Below are positions 1 through 12,902 of a stretch of 64,000 nucleotides of DNA, one piece after another (the stretch's first letter is position 1; each line of letters starts with the position of its first letter). Made by a program: the position numbers and the translations under genes. The notes under the pieces are model-generated. The model worked only from the letters and a program-made list of their open reading frames with translations. It was not told where the DNA came from and searched no databases. Source of the stretch: Byssochlamys sp. IMV 00236 (taxonomy: Eukaryota; Ascomycota; Eurotiomycetes; Eurotiales; Thermoascaceae); NCBI GenBank assembly GCA_001931875.2, contig MSJH02000840.1:372001-436000 (forward strand), in the 5' to 3' direction.

Positions 1-1992
1 ATTCATGGATATTTATTTTGATCGATTCTGCTTCAGTCTTGTACGCACATCGTTGACAGTTAGGGCAGTGGCGCGATTCTGTAAAATCAAAGCGCGGGTC
101 AGGGATGACTTTATAATACGTGCATTCCAGCTGATCGGCGAGTGCGTACAGTTCCCTGTATCTTTGATGTTTTTTGCCCAGCTCAAGTCGTTTCTGCGTC
201 CTCTCAGACCTGGCAAGGTCTTCTATTTCGGCAAGTAGATTCTGGTGCTCAATGGACCGATCAAAAAATCTGACGGAGAAGCAGGACCGAGTCCCAAAGT
301 CTTGAAAAATGAAAGACTCAGGAAAGCGAAGACGCTGTCGACGTTGATTCATATAGTCCTCTGCACGAGCCAGTCTCTCCATCTGCGATCGGTAGGGCAA
401 AACAAGCGACTCAAACATGTCCATCGGGATGCAGTTGTCATAAGCACCAAGTAGTGGGTGAATATTAAATGCCGATTTGTCGCAAGCGATCCACAATTCG
501 AGGATAGTAAGGAGCATAACTGATATGGCTTCTGGGTTACGGGAGTAAAGTGGGGATGCAACACCATAATAATGCTTAATCAGATTGTCCAACTGCTGGC
601 AAGTGTCTTCGCCGCTAAGGTGTACCTCGAGCCAAGTGTCAAGATTGAACCGAACCCAATCTTCAAAGGCTGCAAGATTCAGGAGCTTGTAGTCAGGGTC
701 GCTGGTCTTCAAACACAATGGAAGCTCTGTTTTTTCAAATTCCAAGAGTCCCGTACGTGGTTGGAAATCAGCCGAGCTTGAGCAGTGTTGTCGTTTATCG
801 AGACCTTCAAGCCACTTATCAAGGTCAGGCAGTGAACAGTAAATATCCTTGCCAAAGTTCAATTTCGCCAGACGATCTGTGTCATGTCGAGGACTGCTCT
901 GGGCCATGATACCGCGCCAGCTTTTCATGATAGAAGCGTTCACTTCTTGAAGGACATTCTTAACGAACGGAAACCATGCAGGAAGGTGTGACAAGTCAAG
1001 CTTATGTAGCCGACGGGCAATTTTGGCATTCATAAGATAAAGCTGTTCATCGGACATGGTCTTCTTGAGGCAGTCGTTTAGAACCGAACTCATGTAGTAC
1101 ACCATGTAGTGCTTGTAAATATCATCAGATATCCCATCGCGACGACAGAGCCTTCGAAGAATCACCTGAAGGGCCACACGGACAAGGAGCCATAAAGGGG
1201 ATCGCCGCCAGGGAAATCGGCTATCGAGCCACAGCACCTCTTCACGGGTATTCTTATGGATTTGCAGACCGTCGAACATGGCGGCGCAGGGACGCAAGAA
1301 GGCCGCTAGGAATTCTGTCACCATCTTCGGATTGGTTGTATCCCTATCTTCATCGTGTTTTTGGCGAGCTTTCTTCACCTTCGGCTTGGTTCCGGCGACG
1401 GACTGATGGCTCATTGTTGCGAGTGTCTGTGCGATGGTATTCTGCAGACCCGGAGCATTGAATGTGGCCCGGTCCAACATAAAAGACGGTCCAGGAAACT
1501 GACGCTGGAGGCGACCCACTGTCGAATTGACAGCTTCGTTTTGAGGAGACAGCTCGAATGCCTCCACATGTATTGCGTTGTCGTTCCTCGTCATTAGGAT
1601 AGCGGCGTTCTGACAGCGAACATGAACGGGCAATACGCCTCCTAAAACTGGTTATTCACCTGAAAATTATAGCACGGATCCGAAATTTTACCTTCAGTAT
1701 CTAGCTTTTGCAAAGCCTCCTTGAGTTTTCCTTCGCTCACGTCACCATGGGATCCGCGAATTTCTCTCAGGCGAGCGACCATTGTGATGACTGGGCCCAG
1801 CACCTGGCGATGCTGGTTGGGCACGAGGTCCCTGAACTTTTGTAGGGAATTTATCACAGAGTCAAGAAGGATGAGCTCGCAGCTGGTGTCGTAGTCATCA
1901 CTCTGAGGGAGCTTTGGAGGGAGGAAAACATGGTGGAACAAATACAACCTCGCCTCCAGGGATAGGGCTGGAGCCGTAGGCGTAGCAGACAT
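1..1992 (-). CDS. DUF6606-type giant protein, 5' part (runs off left edge)
   Basis: This is the N-terminal ~647 residues of a very large fungal protein of the DUF6606 family; such proteins are often about 3,000 residues long with DUF3638/DUF3645 later, and their function is poorly known (often labelled ubiquitinyl hydrolase-like). The start codon is at 1992. The first exon is 1992-1692, a 50-bp phase-1 intron is 1691-1642, and exon 2 stays open from 1641 to the edge. Family-like stretches are LFHHVFLPPKLPQ near the start, GGVLPVHVRCQNAA directly after the splice, HDEDRDTTNPKMVTEF and NTREEVLW. A CPNCQRC cysteine pair pattern lies near the window edge. Reading through the intron gives a false stop. 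The rest of the gene and its catalytic part, if any, are outside the window. Confidence 0.82.
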
Positions 1993-2577
1993 ATTGCAAT
2001 GGTGATACTTGGACTAGCGATGCGTGAAATGAGGATGTTCGAAGTGAAGCAAGAGAAACGGCATTGCTTAAGCTGGCAATGCGTCGATGAGGATCTCTGG
2101 GTTGAAGGAGAGTCAAGATGAATGTCAAGATGCGAAGTGCTAAGGTTGAAGATATAGACACTGCTGAAACCTGAAAGAAGGCAATGTCTGCAGCGGCGCA
2201 GCTCAATCATTCACCCTAGCATTCACTCAACCCTCCTCTCCAACCAACCCCAGGGTCTTCACAGACCCACGTCATCTGATTGAGTGAATTGGAGGGTACA
2301 GTGATAAGAAACGCACCGCCAACCAGAGCCTTATAAGCCTTTCAAGGTTGCCTTGATGCTGCATTGCAGCCGCGGTAGCAATGCTGGTAGTGGCAGGTGA
2401 GGCAGTTAATCTTACTTGGCACTTGCGCCGCAAACGCCGTAGGCACAGATTACAAGACAGATACCAAGTAGGCTTGTTGTAATCAACAGGCATAGACGGT
2501 GCTGCGCAGCAACTTCCTTTCATCCCGCAGAGCTAGATGAATCCAGCGCATCCCAGTCGCTTGCTGGAGGAAAGCTG
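1993..2577. other. Intergenic: promoter side of the DUF6606 gene
   Basis: About 585 bp upstream of the DUF6606 start. No supported gene is seen; the short minus-strand reading frames here have no recognisable family. It probably holds the promoter and 5' leader of the left-edge gene. Confidence 0.5.
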
Positions 2578-2821
2578 TCGGCGTACAAAGCAAACGCCAG
2601 GTGATCTGTCAATCATCCGCTTGTAAGCAACCGTTTGTATAGGATGGAGTCTACTAGATTACTAGATTACTAGGATCTAGATTCTTTGTATGCCAGAAGT
2701 AAACATGGGTTCAACCCCACCCCTCCCCCTAGAACTAGAAGCAAGCAAGCAAGCAGCAAGCTACCAATTCAAGGTGTTCAGGTCTGCCCATGCTTCCGTG
2801 CCGCCATCCAATATTCGACAG
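2578..2821 (+). repeat. Dispersed repeat, copy 1
   Basis: A 244-bp stretch that recurs in the same orientation at 12903-13124. Shared blocks include GTGATCTGTCAATCATCCG, the AGATTACT motif, the AAGCAAGCAAGC tract and ATATTCGACAG at the end. The copies differ by many substitutions and small gaps. It has no coding capacity and could be a non-autonomous element or a solo-LTR remnant. Confidence 0.75.
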
Positions 2822-3101
2822 AAGCTCGCTTGCGGAAACAGGAAATTGAAGGACTGGACGAATGTCAGAGTGTACACTTGTATAATATGATTAATTGATA
2901 ATTATAGCTCTTCTTACGAAGTAATAGCTGCATCCACCTGAGCAGATAGCAGATTCAAAGCGCGTAACCGCACTTTACGTCTCAGACGCGGTGCGTTAGA
3001 ATCACCCGACATTTGTGGCCAGACACAGAAATTCCGGTTCGAAAGATCGAAATATGCCCGCATAGCCTCAGAGAATCTCACATTCTGGGATTAATATGGT
3101 C

Positions 3102-3238
3102 TTGGAGCTGACGAAGATGCTTGATTGAGGAAGCTATCTAGGAGGAAGCTGAACTGATCTATCTGGCTACTACTCTGCTGATTAAGCTGGCTGCTGGCGC
3201 GGGCGACTATTACTGGAGCCCCTAGGGGCACTAAAACA
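3102..3238 (-). repeat. Copia LTR (3' LTR of the element)
   Basis: 137 bp. On the minus strand it begins TGTTTTAG and ends AGCTCCAA. It carries a GC-rich block with GGAGCCCCTAGGGGCA. It differs from its partner at 7945-8081 by a limited number of changes, mostly C/T or G/A transitions. The 5-bp target duplication TGGTC is at 3097-3101. Confidence 0.88.
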
Positions 3239-4135
3239 CCCCCTTTAACTGCGCTGGCAGACAGCCTGATTGCTTAATCAGATAATTTATTTAACCCTTT
3301 AAATATCTAGTTTCCTTAACTTTATAAGCTCTTAAAACTCCTTAAATTTAATATAGTCTAACAGCTTTATTAGGCTATCTATTAGGTTTATTTTACTATT
3401 AATTTTCTATAGTTTAATTATATTATTAGCTGCTGCAGATTAAATAAAAAAATAGCAATTATCTAGCTATTTAATAATCAGTTTATAATCCTTATTTCTA
3501 ACTAAAATTATAGCATTTACTATATTAGTCTAAACAGATATAAGGATCTCTAGATCTTATTTAAGACCTAGGATATAGGCTAGCTTTCTTATAAATATAG
3601 CTTCTTTTACTATAGAATTTAATATATAGAATTTAGTAATTATTATTAATAGAGCTATTATTTATTGCTTTTTATTAGACTAGCTAATAAATACCTCTTT
3701 ATATAGAATTATAAATGCTTTAGTTAAAGTCCTATTAAGGTTATCTTAATAACTAATATCTATATAAATTTTAATACCTATATTAGGATCTACTCCTAGT
3801 TTAATATTATAATTAGAAGCTTAGCAGATATATTATAGTAGATATTTTACTATTTTAATATTTTTATTATTTAAATTATTTGCCTTTTATTATAAGCAGT
3901 TTATAGCTTAGGCTAAATCTAGCTATATTTTAATTATTAACTAGCTTAACTTTCTAATAAGGATTTAATATTTAATTTTAATATCTTTATTAGCTAATTC
4001 CTCTAAAATCTTTAGTCTATATATTAATATTATAGGGACTTAAATTCTTATTAGTTTATTATTATAAAAGCCGGAGTTAGCTAAAATAGCTAATATATAG
4101 CTAGCTTAGCTTATAATAATTATTCCCTATTTCTA

Positions 4136-4290
4136 ATCTTTATTAAGCTTATAACCTAAGAAGTTAAAGAGTTTATTAAGAATCTTTATATTAAAGCAAT
4201 TGCTTAAAGTTATTATAAATATATTAATATCCTCTTTTATAAATATTGCTATAAGCATATTATTAATATAAATAATAATATACTATTCTC
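4136..4290 (-). pseudogene. Copia reverse transcriptase remnant
   Basis: Read on the minus strand this stretch gives the end of the RT active-site region (YIN-MLIA) followed by a segment like the Copia MKDLGE...FLG block, with Asp turned to Asn as C-to-T or G-to-A mutation would do and one active-site codon apparently missing. It fixes the family and direction of the element. The neighbouring gag, integrase and RNase H parts must lie on the same strand, but I could not place their borders. Confidence 0.65.
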
Positions 4291-7200
4291 TATTTAATAT
4301 AAGAATATATAGATCTTCTTCTAATAATATAAAACCTATATTATAAAGTTTATCTATAAGTATTATATTCTATAGGTTAGCAGATTCCCGCAGTCTATAT
4401 AGGGCGTAATAAAATAGATAGATTTAATATTTCCTTATAGTAAATCCTATTAGCTATTATATATAGATTTGCTTATTATTTAATAGGGCGTTTAAATAAG
4501 TTATAATAATATTATATTAAATCTAATATAACCTATATATAGTAATAAGGGTTAGGAATAGTTTAATAGCTATCTTACTTATTACTAGGCTATAATATTA
4601 TTTATATTTAACAGTCTGCTAAAAATTACTATAGACTATTTATCTAGCTTTATATTCCTTTAAGAAGCTATTAGTATTAATCTTAATATTATATACTTAT
4701 TTCCCCGGTAAAATTTTAATATCCTTATTATTTAGATAGGGGACTAGTAACTAAGTCTGCTTAGCTTTAAGCTTCTATATTTAAGCCTTTATAGCTTATT
4801 ACTAATTACTAGCTTATAGGGATTTAACTGTTTATTTATAAATATAGGGAATTTTAATTTTATAAGCTTATACAGGTTATAAAGCTAGGGCTAAGATATT
4901 ATATTATTTACCTCTTTTAGCCTTTATTATTTTCTTTACTTAAGCTATTTAAATATTATAAGCTTATTTATCTCCTAGCTAGATAATTAGCTTTCTATTT
5001 TATATAGGTTATAATATCTCCTTTATTAATTCTCCTATAAGCTATAAGCTAGTTAGATTAATATAGTTAATATTTTTATACTTTATAAGATTAATATTAT
5101 AGAAATCTTCTTATAGTAAATCTAGAGAGGTTAAGATATTTTTAAGTAGAGCTTAATTAACTAGCTTATTTATCTAGGTATTTAGATTGCCTATAGTAAG
5201 TTAGATAATATCTATATTCTTTTATATTTCTAATAATTGCTGTTTAATCTATTATTTAATCTGGGGTATAGATAATAGAGTTCTAATATATTATTAGATA
5301 ATATCTTTAACTGTTTAATAGATTAAGTTAACTATTTATAGTTAATTCTTAATATACTGTTTTAAAATAGGTATTTTTACTCTACTAGTAATAGGCGCTA
5401 AACCCTTTAATATAGGATTTTTTATAATTATAGGAGTTAATAGATTATTAAGATCTTTAAAGAATATAATATCTCTAAAATATTTAATCTTACTTATTTT
5501 AAGGATTTAGACCTTATAAATATAATTATTATCTCCCTTATATCTAACTAGATATTTAACTTAAATACAAGATATTATTTTAAATATTTGCTTCTTATTT
5601 TTTTTAAATATATAGAGATATATTTAATAGTTCTAAACCTATAAATATTCTAAGGAGGGATTTTTATTTAATATATTAAAATATCTTCTCTATTTTATAA
5701 TAAGAGATTTAGTCTTATCTTTCTATAGTAGTCTATTTATAATATAAGTAATAGTCTTAATTATAAATAGCTAGAGATTCTCTAAGAGACTTAAAGCTAT
5801 TATTATTATATAAGCTAATAAATTAAGATATTCTCTATAATATTCTAAAGTACTATTACCCTTTAAGATTTATAAAGATATTAGTTTAATCTTTAATCCT
5901 TTAGCTTTAGCCTAAGATTTAAAGTTTAAGAATTTTCTCCTATTATTAATTCTTTAGTATTATAGGTAATTACCTATTAATAAGATATTCTTAATCCCTT
6001 TAATAAAGGAAATTATATACTTTAAAGCTTTATCTTTTAATTTCAATATATAGATAAATTATATTCTTATAATACTGTCTATAATAATAAGATAATTAAT
6101 ATATCTCTAAACTCTTAATAGCTTTATAGGCTAAATATCTATATAGAAGAATTCTACTAGTTATAATATATAGAGCTAGAGATTTCTAGATATTAATTGC
6201 TTTATCTTTATTATATAATATATTTTATAATAGAAGTCTATATCTTTAATAAGTTAAATAGCTATAGGGTTTAATTTAATAATAGCTTTAAGCTTTATAA
6301 TATTAATATATCCTATTCTCCTATATAGGAGCTCTAATAATATTACTAATATAGTAATCTGTCTATAAAGCTTAAGCTATAGAATATCTTTATTTTTATA
6401 TATATATCTAATAATCTGATTAGTATCTATATTTACTAGTCTATTATCTTAAAAGTTATATTATATTCTATATAATATTTTATTTCAAATTATAGAGAAT
6501 AGATAATATTTCTATTTTAATATATATAGAATATAGATAAGAATGCTGTTTATATAACCGCTATTAAGCTTAAAGTCTAGTCTAATAATACCTTTACCTT
6601 TACTTTTATCTAGGATATTATTAGTATAGTTATATTTATATTATTACTTTTCTTTAAAGGTAAAGTTCCTATACTTAATAAATTAGGACTTATTATTATA
6701 TATATTTTTATATATTCCTAAGTCTGCTATTTAGCCAGTTAATAGAATAAATATTATTAAAACTACTATCCCTATAAAGCTATTAAAATCTTTCTTCTCC
6801 TTATTCTATTTTTATAGACTAGAGTTAACTTTTTTTTAATTTAATAGAGTCTAGATATCTCTTAATAGGTACTATTAGTTAAAAACTTCTTTTTTAAGGC
6901 AATAGCAATTTATAGAGTTATATTTAAATATATAGTAATATCTGTATTTACCTTTAAAAAATAGCTTCTTTTTATATATCTTATAAATAAAGTTTAGAGG
7001 GTTTTTATTTAGAGATAGACCCTTTAATAGTCTATTTAACTATCTAGTCTCCTAGATAGGAGTCTTATTTATAGATATAATAAGGACTACTTAAATACTC
7101 TTATAAGATCTAGCTTAATTAATAGCTTTAAAGCTAAATTACTAGAATTCCTCTATTATTATATCTATTAGAAATTTAGTCTGCTAAGCCTACTTAATAT

Positions 7201-7927
7201 AATAGGAGTTAGTCTAAGCTAATATTTCAGATTTAAGCTATTTAAGTATTAGTATTACTATACTAAAGGGCGAGAAAGTTAAGCCTATATTATTTAATTT
7301 TATTATATAATCTCTAAATTTAGTAATATATTATTTAATTATTCTATATTAGGATCTAGTTATAGTAATAGCTTATTAAAATATAAAGAGTCTGCCTAAA
7401 GCTAAGCTATAGTTAATAACTTTTTTAATTATTTTAATATATTTATTTATATAGATTAGCTTATTTAGTATAATTCTAATAGTTTTAATTAGCTTATAAT
7501 CTATCTAACTACTAATCTAGCTCTTTATTATTAAGCTAAGCTTCTTTTATATTTTATAGACTTTAGCTTTATCTTAGAGTATAGGTCTCCTAATAGATAT
7601 ATTAATTAGGTCTTTATAATCTATAGTTTTAAGAACTTCTTTAATTAACTAGAGCTAGTTATTAAAGTTATTATTATTAATTAAATATTTAGCTATTATA
7701 GATATTTTATCCTATATAATCTTTAATAGCTTTAATCTTTAATAGATTATAATTGCTAGAGCTATTAAGAGGGTTAATATTAGAAATAAGATTATTATCT
7801 TAAAGAATCGGTCTGTTTAAGGGTAAAGGTCTATTAGTTTAACTCCTTATCTTAGGTATTATTTTTAATTAAAGAATTAAAGCTCTAAGATATCTGGCTT
7901 ATTTATTTAAAATAATAATAAGGCTGA

Positions 7928-7944
7928 GCCAGGCTTATAACCTC
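7928..7944 (-). other. Putative primer-binding site (half tRNA-iMet type)
   Basis: Directly inside the right LTR, the minus strand reads GAGGTTATAAGCCTGGC. Its complement on the plus strand resembles the anticodon-arm sequence GGCTCATAACC of initiator tRNA-Met with one C-to-T change. Priming by a tRNA-iMet cleaved in the anticodon loop is known for Copia elements, so the position and match fit. The assignment rests on a short match. Confidence 0.5.
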
Positions 7945-8081
7945 TTAGAGCTAACAAAGATACTTAATTAAGGAAGCTATCTAGGAGGAAGCTGAACTGA
8001 TCTATCTGGCCACTACTCTACTGACTAAGCTGGCTGCTGGCGCGGGCGACTACTACTGGAGCCCCTAGGGGCACCGAAATA
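7945..8081 (-). repeat. Copia LTR (5' LTR of the element)
   Basis: 137 bp, the partner of 3102-3238. It keeps the block GCTGGCTGCTGGCGCGGGCG and the GGAGCCCCTAGGGGCA palindrome-like centre. It is followed by the target duplication TGGTC at 8082-8086. Confidence 0.88.
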
Positions 8082-8340
8082 TGGTCATTTAATGCGATAA
8101 GTGCCCGACGATGGAATAAAATAAATAAATGAATTATTGCTCGTTTTTGACCTCCTTTGCACGTGATGCCAAGACCATTAGTAAGCTTTTTGAGTTGGTG
8201 AAATGACCTGACTACTTAAATATGTATGAGTAAATATCGTGCTAAGCGTCTAAAATCTATAGTAAATGTAGTTAGATCTTGAAGTTGGAGTAGATTTAAA
8301 ATGGAAAACTTTACTTTTACCATCCGGCACCGCAGTTGGT

Positions 8341-9066
8341 TTGTCCTCTAAGTATTTCTTCCACCCGTTCTTCCCGCCGATATCCTCACTAAGCACGCAT
8401 GTAGGAGGGATAATCTACCCCATCATATTCTCGAGTCTTCGGCCCAAGCTCGGCTTCCCGTGGGCAACTCGAGTTCTCGGCTTCGTGACGCTGGGTGAAT
8501 TAATTATAGCGATGGCAGTAAGTTACCCAACACCAAGAGCAAGGCTCCCTATGATGTCCGCTCCGGTGGGATCCAGAAGGCATTCCGCGACCCAAGCGTG
8601 GCTCTATCTATGCCTCATGTGGATCGCGCACTGTGTCCCTTTCTTTCTACTCCCCGCCTTTGCCCAGTTCAAAGCCGGCGCAAGCTCAAATCTATCTAGC
8701 CTTCTATGTCCTAGTGATCTATAATGCATCAACCATTCCTGGTCGGTACCTGGCGGTGTCACTCTCAAACCGATTGGTGTCAAATCAGTGGCTGCGACCA
8801 TCATCTGGGTGGTGCTTATTGCTTTGTTCATGGGGCCACTGGCAGTTCTATATCTGACTATTGTGCCTTGTCTTTCTCCAGAAAAAGACCTCATTGGTAC
8901 AAGGATTGGTATATCATCGGCTGCGGCGGCGCTGGGAACTTTGGTCGGCTTTCCAGTTACATCTGCCTTGAATGGCATCGAGATTGGGGTATTCTGGAAG
9001 AGCCAGTATCTGAATGGTTGTTGCATGTCGGGTGGGGCTGTTCTGATGGTATACTATCTATTATAA
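8341..9066 (+). pseudogene. MFS monocarboxylate-type transporter, 5'-truncated and frame-broken
   Basis: Fragments of one major facilitator protein of the fungal monocarboxylate/riboflavin-transporter-like type are spread over different frames. They are GGIIYPIIFSSLRPKLGFPW and RVLGFVTL (from 8341), FRDPS (about 8580-8600), YLAFYVLVIYNASTIPGRYLA (about 8690-8755), and LSPEKDLIGTRIGIS followed by AAALGTLVGFPVTSAL (8870-8970). Family members have about 12 helices; the first third is missing, and the frame changes are not explained by GT...AG introns. Its left end lies about 260 bp from the Copia element, so insertion may have removed the N-terminal part, but this is inference. Confidence 0.75.
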
Positions 9067-10334
9067 GATGATGCCCAGAAGTTTTAGTCGGGAATCCAAT
9101 ACAGGGCGACAAAATACAGATTTGTTGGATATGGATGCAATCTGACTGGACATTCCTCATGCCAGATCTTCGTGTCAATCTCACACTGTTCGCGAATGTT
9201 CCAACCTTTGAATGTCATGCTAGGTTTATCAGTGCCACTTCCAATTAATTGGGATAATGAGACTCTCTGATGACGTTTTGCATATTTGTTCATTTACTAT
9301 TCTTGGTAAATACGGCAGTCTTTTGTTGGATAGCTTAATACCTCTAGAGGTTCGTCCTATGCATCATAAGCTAGTAGTTGCTTCCGTAAAGCTACGGTAC
9401 ATGATTCTCGGCCGAGTAGCTAGAGCCGGATAAGCAAGCTTTTCACCGCTCCCAATCGCAAGACGCTTATTATTCCAGGTACTTCGGAAGGCAAGGTTAT
9501 GGTAAATAATGTTTCAAAAAGTGATATCATACTACTAGACGGATAGTCGGCAGAGGATCATCCCCACCGCGGACGCCACATAATGGACCCTAAAGGTCCG
9601 ACAATTCTGGGAATGCTAACAATATCATCCCCACGCAAAGCGTTGCCTTACCGAGCTCCACCCATAGGTAGAGATAAGCAGCCTGAGCTTGTAAGGGAAT
9701 CCAAGCACTCGGTAACTTCAGCCTGTCGGGACCCGGCACTTGTTATGGCTTCCTGAACCAGTACCTACATAACATAGCCTCATACGCGATGGACAAGCAG
9801 CTTATCAGAAAACAGGGATTTTGACGATCTCCGTTTAAAGTTATCGTCAAGGCCCACTTAGGGTCGGCTATTAGCCATAATGCCATCGTCTATACTACAT
9901 CTGTCCCCTCGACATACCGTATTTGGTATTAGCACACAGTGTTTTGCAGAGAGTGGGCCTCAGTGCTCGATAAACTAGAACACCTGGGCTCATGAGATCT
10001 CCCACGATTCACTTCCGGGAGAGTCATGCCATCTTACGAGCATTGGACCCGTCTAATAAAAATGAAAGGGCAATATCGTAGTGGAAACATAAAAAGGACA
10101 CGCTCTTGCTCTGCTTCCGACGAAAACCTGATCCCTCGACGGTATTAATGATATTCTACCTCCTGTCGTTTCGTCGATGAATTTATAGAAGAGTCATTTG
10201 AGACAAATCCAAGGAGTATTTGGCTAGTTGCCAGCCACATCTCTCTGGGTAATTATACAACGTATCAAAAAGTCTACATAATTACGCAGGAGATTTGACC
10301 CAGCTTTTGGGCTTGCCTCACGTCCCAAGCACTT
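9067..10334. other. Intergenic between MFS pseudogene and multicopper oxidase
   Basis: About 1.27 kb with normal base composition and no supported gene, tRNA or repeat. The right part should hold the promoter of the oxidase starting at 10335. Confidence 0.5.
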
Positions 10335-12586
10335 ATGTCCAGGATGCTTGCGCTTATCCATTTTGTCTTGTTTCATATCCTGGCGACTCTGTCGGGGGTC
10401 CATTCCCTACGGCAAGTGGTTCACGATGAGAGTTTCCAGCCGGATTTCATACTGCGAGTGAGCTCGAAGGAGGCCCCAATCGCTTGCAGAACCAGACTCA
10501 CAGCAGTCGTAAACGGTACATTGATATTCTATTTATCTTTATGCGATATTGGTGACGCGAAATACTGATGAGCTCTTCTCGGCCCCTAAAAAGGTACAAC
10601 ACCAGGGCCGGCGATATACATGCAAGAGAACCGGACAACATGGGTCAGAGTGTATAATGATTTCGAATCATCAAATCTGACGATGGTATGGTTGGCCTGC
10701 GCCTGGTATACAAGAAGACAATAGTTGACTTTCTTTCATTCAGCATTGGCACGGTCTGGCTCAGTCAGTTTCTCCCTTTTCAGACGGGACTCCGCAGGCG
10801 AGTCAGTGGCCAATCAAGGTAAGTCATCTTTGAACACTGAAGTGGATGAACTCGACAGAAAGAAGGGGATACTGATTATCATCAAATAGGCCGGGCACTT
10901 CTTCGACTATGAAATTAGACCTCAGCTAGGAGAAGCTGGAACGTATTTCTATCATTCCCATGTCGACTTCCAAGCAGTGTCAGTGGCTGGGCCGCTCATT
11001 GTCGAGGAGCAATCCCAAGAACCACCTTACGCCTACGACGGGGAAAAGACGCTATTCCTTACAGAGTTCTTTAACAAAACCGATAAGATGATCTTGGACG
11101 GTTTGACTAAGCCAGCGGCACAATACATCTCGTGAGTACAATCCGACATTTCAGCTATAAATCGACTACAGTTAAATTCCAGATGCTAATCTTTCTGCTT
11201 CTTAATCAGATCAGGCGATGCCGAAACAATATTAGTTAACTGGAACAGCTACCTCAGCTTGGATGCCAATCAGAGTCAGACAAAGAAGCCCTGGAGCACG
11301 CCAGATCTCTCAATCCAATCAATCTGCGGTCCTGAGGTCATAGAGGTCGAGCCTGACAAGATATACCGCATCCGGTCAGTCGGTGCAATGGCTCAGAGCC
11401 TAGTCTCCTTCGCATTTGAGGATCATCAAAATCTCTCAGTCATTGCTGCAGATGCGCGTTATACAAAACCAGTCGATACAGACCACATACAAGTCGGAAG
11501 TGGACAGCGATTTGACTTCCTCCTGCACACAAAGTCTGAAAGTGAGCTTCAACGTCTTGGGAAGTCTATGTTCTGGGTACAATTTGAGACACGCTTTCGC
11601 CCCATAAACACCACGTCTTATGCCGTGCTCTCTTATAAGACTGATCTCTCATTGAACCACACAATACCATCCTCTCCTCCGGCACAAACTCCTCTGACCC
11701 TCAGTACTGACGTCCAGAGCTGGCTCGAATATACGCTTGAGCCTCTACAGCCCAATGATTTCCCGACCGCAGATCAAGTCACCAGGCAGGTCATCCTAGT
11801 CTCGGAGTCTTTAGTGGCACGAAGCGGCCAGTTTCAGACTATAAACAACCACACCTGGACCGAGCACAATGAGCATCTGGGTGGAACGCCAGCGAATGAC
11901 ACGAGTCCATCTGTTGGCGTCCCTTATCTGGTTAATATTTACAGGAAAGGGCAAAAGGCCATTCCAGACTACGAGACCGCGGTCCAACATTTTGGCGGCT
12001 GGGATCCTCGTCTAAATGTATACCCAGCAGAGGTTGGCGAGATTATCGACATCATCCTGGTCCTCAAACCGAACCCTTCTACTGGCGATATCGACCCTCA
12101 TCCATGGCATATCCACGGTGGTCACGCGTACGATCTGGGTAGTGGTCCAGGTACTTACAATGCCACGGCGAATGAAGAACGGCTGAAGGGGTATAACCCT
12201 GTCCTGCGTGATACAACTTGGCTTTATAAATATACGACTGCCGATAATATCTACGGGTCTCAGAAATATGTTAGCCAAGGCTGGAGAGCATGGCGTCTCA
12301 GAGTCAACGATCCTGGGTAAGCACAGCACTTCCTGTATGGAGTTCTGAAATTCTCAATGGACACCGAATACTGACATTTTACCTTCTGTTCCGCAGAGTA
12401 TGGATGATCCACTGCCATATACTGGAGCATATGATCAATGGTATGCAGTCCGTCTGGGTCATGGGCAACGCGACGGAAATCACGCGCGGAACGGCTCCCG
12501 ATCTCGTGAGTGGGTATCTCACCTACGGAGGAAATGCCTACGGGAACGAAACGTACGATCCTCTGGTAAATCATTATTTTGACTAG
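10335..12586 (+). CDS. Secreted multicopper oxidase, ascorbate-oxidase-like
   Basis: Predicted to oxidise a reducing substrate (phenol, ascorbate or similar) and reduce oxygen to water. Exons are 10335-10515, 10594-10685, 10744-10818, 10890-11131, 11210-12316 and 12397-12586, giving 628 residues with all phases consistent. All four copper motifs are present: HWHG at residue 92 at the start of exon 3, HSH in exon 4 (YFYHSHVDF), HPWHIHGG in exon 5, and HCHILEHMINGM in exon 6, whose Met is the likely axial type-1 ligand. Exon 1 starts with a likely signal peptide (LALIHFVLFHILATLSG). The block HGLAQSVSPFSDGTPQASQW is typical of fungal ascorbate-oxidase-like enzymes and unlike classical laccase. 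The gene looks intact. Its natural substrate cannot be read from the sequence. Confidence 0.9.
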
Positions 12587-12902
12587 GTGGAAGAGGATCC
12601 TTGTACGGGTAAATATAACAGATTGTAGCTCGGGCTAATCGCGTGTTTCTGGTTCTGATGAGGTTCTATCATAATGTGGATATAGGTGGTAATGTCAAGG
12701 TGAGAGAACTCTTGGTTGGCCTACGCGAGGGGTATTTTCGACATTCACAATATTCTTTACTGGGCCTGTGCTCCATTGTATTCCTAGATTAGTTTCGAAG
12801 TATTTAGACCTTTTCTATTCTTGTACTAAGTGATATTCTCGGCACTGTCAGAAGACAGACACCTACATGAGAAAAGATTTACTTTCCTAGTAAAGAGTAT
12901 AT

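Larger units (their letters stand above)
3102..8081 (-). mobile_element. RIP-degraded Ty1/Copia LTR retrotransposon
   Basis: A 4,980-bp element bounded by 137-bp direct repeats of equal length (3102-3238 and 7945-8081) and flanked by the 5-bp duplication TGGTC (3097-3101 and 8082-8086; the shared flank reaches 9 bp, AATATGGTC). The interior is extremely AT-rich, with C and G lost as RIP would do, and every frame is full of TAA and TAG stops. The minus strand still shows a Copia reverse transcriptase tail: YI-N-MLIA in place of YVDDMLIA, then FNIKILNKLFNFLGYKL in place of F-MKDLGE-FLG (4136-4290). The coding direction is therefore right to left, with the right LTR as the 5' LTR. The LTRs are much less mutated than the interior. 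Confidence 0.9.

Noticed and set aside
1642..1691. Apparent frameshift or early stop in the DUF6606 gene
   Set aside because: A 50-bp GT...AG intron with a branch-like GTGAATAAC restores the frame and yields the expected family sequence GGVLPVHVRCQNA, so no mutation is needed.
3240..7940. AT-rich block as a centromere or mitochondrial insertion
   Set aside because: LTRs, target duplication and reverse transcriptase remnants explain it as a RIP-degraded retrotransposon.
12318..12320. Stop codon in the first multicopper oxidase before the last copper motif
   Set aside because: The TAA belongs to an intron (12317-12396); splicing gives the HCHILEH motif in frame.
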